From Vigna angularis (Eukaryota; Streptophyta; Magnoliopsida; Fabales; Fabaceae), in assembly GCF_016808095.1 (NCBI RefSeq), contig NC_068972.1, positions 1,054,001 to 1,118,000 of the forward strand: a DNA stretch of 64,000 nucleotides, written 5' to 3'. The notes beneath the pieces were generated by a model. That model had not been told where the DNA came from. It did not search any database and saw only the letters and a program-made list of their open reading frames with translations. Positions 61,213 to 64,000 of this stretch are shown piece by piece. Position 1 is the first letter of the stretch; each line of letters begins with the position of its first letter. Both the position numbers and the translations under genes were made by a program.

Positions 61213-62261
61213 CTGCAGTGAGATTTGTACAAATTCATTTTTCTTTGGGAAATAAGGTAAAAGGTAATATGAGAACTCTTAAATTCATTTCAAAAAACAA
61301 CGTGAAAAAAGTAATTGACTTGAACTTCGTCCAGGGGGTGGGGAGGGGAAGATGATTCATTTTATAAAAAAAATATTGGAGCCAAATTATTTCGTGGTGG
61401 TACCTGTAGCAGAAGAACGCTAGCTATAATAAAACACATATCCAAAGTACACAAAAAAATATTGTAGAATATTTCACACAATAGGATACCAATCATTTGT
61501 TTAAAACTTTGTGGGGACATGCATGCTAGCTTGATTGATAAAAAATGTGAACTCCTATGGCAGCAACCCAAATCCAGCAGTGAGAACATGGTAGATGGAA
61601 TTCCAGGTATGGAAGAGGCATTGCATTATAATAAATAAAAAGTATAGACAAACAACGTACAAACAGCATGTAAGTTGCAAAATTCATCAAAAAGTACACA
61701 TCCTACAAACTTATGAGAAAACATCATAAACCTAGTAGCATTAGTTTGAAGTAGAGAGAAACTAGAAAAAAGGAAAAGAGGAGAAGAGATAAATTTGACC
61801 AGCTCAGAGAAATAAAGAGATCAGAATAGGAAATAGACATGAAGTAAATAAAAGAAACAAAATAAAAGAGACTCGTGAACAGAGGGATTACTTGAGAAAA
61901 CCATATCAGTTGTTTGCCTGAGATAGTCTACTTAACTGGAGATGTCAACGGTATTCAGTAAATGTCTCTCCAATGTTGGGTTTGGTTTAGCAAAACACTA
62001 GTGCTTAAAACAAGCTCAATGGAGTGGCCCCTGGACAAACCAGGGACTCTCCTCAAGTGTGTTTTTTCCTATAAGATAATTGGTGTTTTTTCCACCATGT
62101 CCTTAGCCGTGATTGTCACCACAAGTTCTATGGCAAAAGTGGCCATCATAGGGAATCGCGAGAAACCCATGAAATCATAGCACTATAACAACTTTTTGCA
62201 GGAAATCTGCCGCATCATAGTGTCTTAGAGCCACCACGTCCCCTATTTAATAACACTTAAG
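61213..62261. other. Spacer between the orphan exon and the copia LTR
   Basis: Possibly intronic if the exon at 61129-61212 belongs to a larger minus-strand gene. From about 61900 the composition changes to a GC-richer, repeat-like sequence (for example AATCGCGAGAAACCCATGAA at about 62153) without an open frame. This may be a second, unclassified element adjoining the LTR. Confidence 0.35.
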
Positions 62262-62444
62262 ATTGAAACTGTAAAATAATTCTAGAGGGCTTGATTGATC
62301 CCTCTCACAATCTTCTATTTATAAGAATAAATTGATACACAAATACATGATAAATAGGGTAATCCTAGACATAATATAATCATGATAAATAGGGTAACCC
62401 TTGACACACTATAATGATGATAAAATAGGATAAATATCCTAACA
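62262..62444 (-). mobile_element. 3' LTR of a Ty1-copia element
   Basis: On the minus strand a polypurine tract TTGAGGGGGAG (62445-62455) is followed at once by TGTTAGGATATTTATCC, the standard LTR start. Inside are two copies of an ATTTATCATG.. motif and a TATA-like TTCTTATAAATAGAAG (about 62314-62329). The distal LTR boundary near 62262 is approximate, as a clean CA end and the other LTR (outside the window) are not available. Confidence 0.75.
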
Positions 62445-62451
62445 CTCCCCC

Positions 62452-64000
62452 TCAAGCTGGAGCATACAAATTGTATGTACCAAGCTTGGAACAAATAAAC
62501 TCAATCCGAGGACCCCTTAATGACTTGGTCAATACATCTGCGAGTTGATCGTTTGACGCAATAAACTCAGTACATATTTCTTTGGTCAACAACTTTTCAC
62601 GAACAAAATGACAATCAATTTCTATATGTTTAGTCCTCTCGTGAAACACTGGATTTGATGCAATGTGGAGAGCAGCTTGATTGTCGCAATACATCTTCAT
62701 AGTATGGATGTCACAAAATTTAACCTCTTGAAGGAATTGTTTCACCCATATAAGTTCACATGTTAGTGATGCCATTGCCCTATACTCGGCTTCCGCGGTT
62801 GATCGAGCTACTACATTCTGTTTCTTACTTTTCCATGAAATAATGTTTCCTCCCAGAAAAACACAATATCCTGTTGTAGACCGTCTATCAATAGGTGAAC
62901 CTGCCCAATCTGCATCACAATACCCAGAGACATGAATGCTTCCTTTATCTTCATATAACAATCCTTGCCCGGGAGCCTTCTTTACATACCTTAGAATGCG
63001 AATGAGAGCATTCCAATGGTCAATACATGGAGCCTGCATGAACTGACTAACCACTCCAACTGCAAAGGATAGATCTGGCCTTGTAATAGTGAGATAAATC
63101 AGTTTGCCAACCAGCCTCCTATACCTCTCTGGATCGGAGAATAATTCACCTTCTTCTATCCTTAATTTCTGGTTTGGGTCCATGGGACTGTCTACCGGTC
63201 TACAATCAATCATGCCTGTTTCTTGTAATATATCAAGAGCATACTTCCTTTGGGAGATTACAACTCCATCTTTTGATTGCGCTACTTCAATGCCTAAGAA
63301 ATATTTGAGACTTCCAAGATCCTTGGCTTGAAAATGTCTACACAAGTACTCTTTTAGTTGAGATATTCCAACAGCATCATTTCCTGTAATGACAATATCA
63401 TCAACATATACTATTAAGTAAACACATTTCCCGAGAGAAGAATGACAATAAAAAACTGAATGGTCTGCTTCACTGCGTTTTAGCCCAAATTTTTGAACAA
63501 TGGAGCTAAACTTTCCAAACCAAGCACGTGGGGATTGCTTGAGGCCATATAGAGATCGATGCAATTTGCATACCATACCAGACTCCCCCTGAGCAACAAA
63601 CCCTGGAGGTTGCTCCATATAAACTTCTTCCTCAAGATCACCATGTAGGAAGGCATTCTTGATATCCAATTGATGAAGTGGCCAGTGACGAATGGCTGCC
63701 ATGGCAAAGAAGAGACGAATAGTAGTCATCTTGGCTACAGGAGAGAAAGTGTCACAATAATCAAGACCATAAACCTGAGTGTAACCTTTTGCAACAAGCC
63801 GAGCTTTGAGCCGATCAATTTCACCATCAGGGCCAACTTTAACTGCATACACCCATCGACAACCAACCGCCTTTTTTCCTGGGGGAAGGGGCACCAGCTC
63901 CCAAGTATTACTGTGGTCAAGAGCCTGCATTTCTGCAATCATAGCTTGTCGCCATCCAGGATGATCAAGTGCTTCTTTCACATTCTTGGGTATAACAACA
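62452..64000 (-). CDS. Ty1-copia Pol polyprotein, 3' part (reverse transcriptase and RNase H)
   Basis: The frame stays open from the window edge to the stop at 62452 (over 510 codons) without frameshift or stop. It holds the RVT_2 reverse transcriptase (WELVPLPPGKKAVGCRWVYA, LVAKGYTQ, LDIKNAFLHGDLEEEVYMEQ, LYGLKQSPRAWF, catalytic YVDD in LIVYVDDIVITG). The copia-type RNase H follows (YCDADWAGSPIDRRSTTGYC, STAEAEYRAM, HIEIDCHFVREK, QLADVLTKSL). Gag, protease and integrase would lie beyond 64000. The stop falls within the polypurine tract region next to the LTR, the usual copia arrangement. The intact frame suggests a fairly recent insertion. Lineage within Ty1-copia not assigned. Confidence 0.95.
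   Translation of the reverse strand, partial: VVIPKNVKEALDHPGWRQAMIAEMQALDHSNTWELVPLPPGKKAVGCRWVYAVKVGPDGEIDRLKARLVAKGYTQVYGLDYCDTFSPVAKMTTIRLFFAMAAIRHWPLHQLDIKNAFLHGDLEEEVYMEQPPGFVAQGESGMVCKLHRSLYGLKQSPRAWFGKFSSIVQKFGLKRSEADHSVFYCHSSLGKCVYLIVYVDDIVITGNDAVGISQLKEYLCRHFQAKDLGSLKYFLGIEVAQSKDGVVISQRKYALDILQETGMIDCRPVDSPMDPNQKLRIEEGELFSDPERYRRLVGKLIYLTITRPDLSFAVGVVSQFMQAPCIDHWNALIRILRYVKKAPGQGLLYEDKGSIHVSGYCDADWAGSPIDRRSTTGYCVFLGGNIISWKSKKQNVVARSTAEAEYRAMASLTCELIWVKQFLQEVKFCDIHTMKMYCDNQAALHIASNPVFHERTKHIEIDCHFVREKLLTKEICTEFIASNDQLADVLTKSLRGPRIEFICSKLGTYNLYAPA

Noticed and set aside
1..64000. tRNA, rRNA, CRISPR arrays and biosynthetic gene clusters
   Set aside because: None recognised by eye. The tRNA-like A/B boxes seen belong to SINEs, and the metabolic genes present belong to different pathways.

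Overview
This is a 64 kb piece of a plant nuclear genome. It has AT-rich intergenic DNA, short exons with GT-AG introns, organelle-targeted enzymes, a class VIII myosin, a Ty1-copia element and tRNA-derived SINEs of the plant Au type. The proteins look dicot. A legume, perhaps of the bean/cowpea group, is my best guess, but that is inference from remembered sequences and cannot be proved here.

Layout: 2.1-3.1 kb (+) a GRAM-domain GEM-like gene; 7.2-8.3 kb (-) a single-exon RING-H2 E3 ligase of the CIP8 type; 10.6-12.2 kb (-) an F-box/LRR protein; 13.5-15.9 kb (-) a DUF829/TMEM53-like alpha/beta hydrolase; 18.8-19.8 kb (-) CNX3 (MoaC), molybdenum cofactor synthesis; 21.8-23.1 kb a Pack-MULE carrying fragments of two host genes; 24.0-27.9 kb (-) FAD synthetase; 29.1-39.1 kb (-) a 23-exon class VIII myosin; 45.2-49.1 kb (-) dihydroorotate dehydrogenase; 53.9-59.0 kb (+) anthranilate synthase alpha subunit; 61.1 kb (-) the last exon of an unidentified gene; 62.3-64.0 kb (-) the 3' end of a Ty1-copia retrotransposon running off the window. 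For the eight spliced genes I rebuilt the coding exons by hand. In each case splice phases and total length close to one open frame (212, 418, 435, 227, 374, 1176, 455 and 573 aa).

The genes do not form a pathway. They are ordinary, separately transcribed housekeeping or regulatory genes, although four belong to cofactor, nucleotide or amino-acid metabolism (CNX3, FAD synthetase, DHODH, anthranilate synthase).

The most notable object is the Pack-MULE at 21.78-23.09 kb. It has perfect 9-10 bp target-site duplications and long inverted arms, each containing a piece of a cytidine deaminase gene. Between them sits the 5' end of what looks like the NMD factor gene SMG8. Other points worth a look are a GC-AG intron and a duplicated acceptor/exon start in the anthranilate synthase gene, a 14-nt microexon in the myosin, a 45-bp triplicated minisatellite inside a GEM-like intron, tandem SINEs in the FAD synthetase gene, and a few MITEs. 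I found no tRNA, rRNA or CRISPR, and no evidence for a wholly new biological system.
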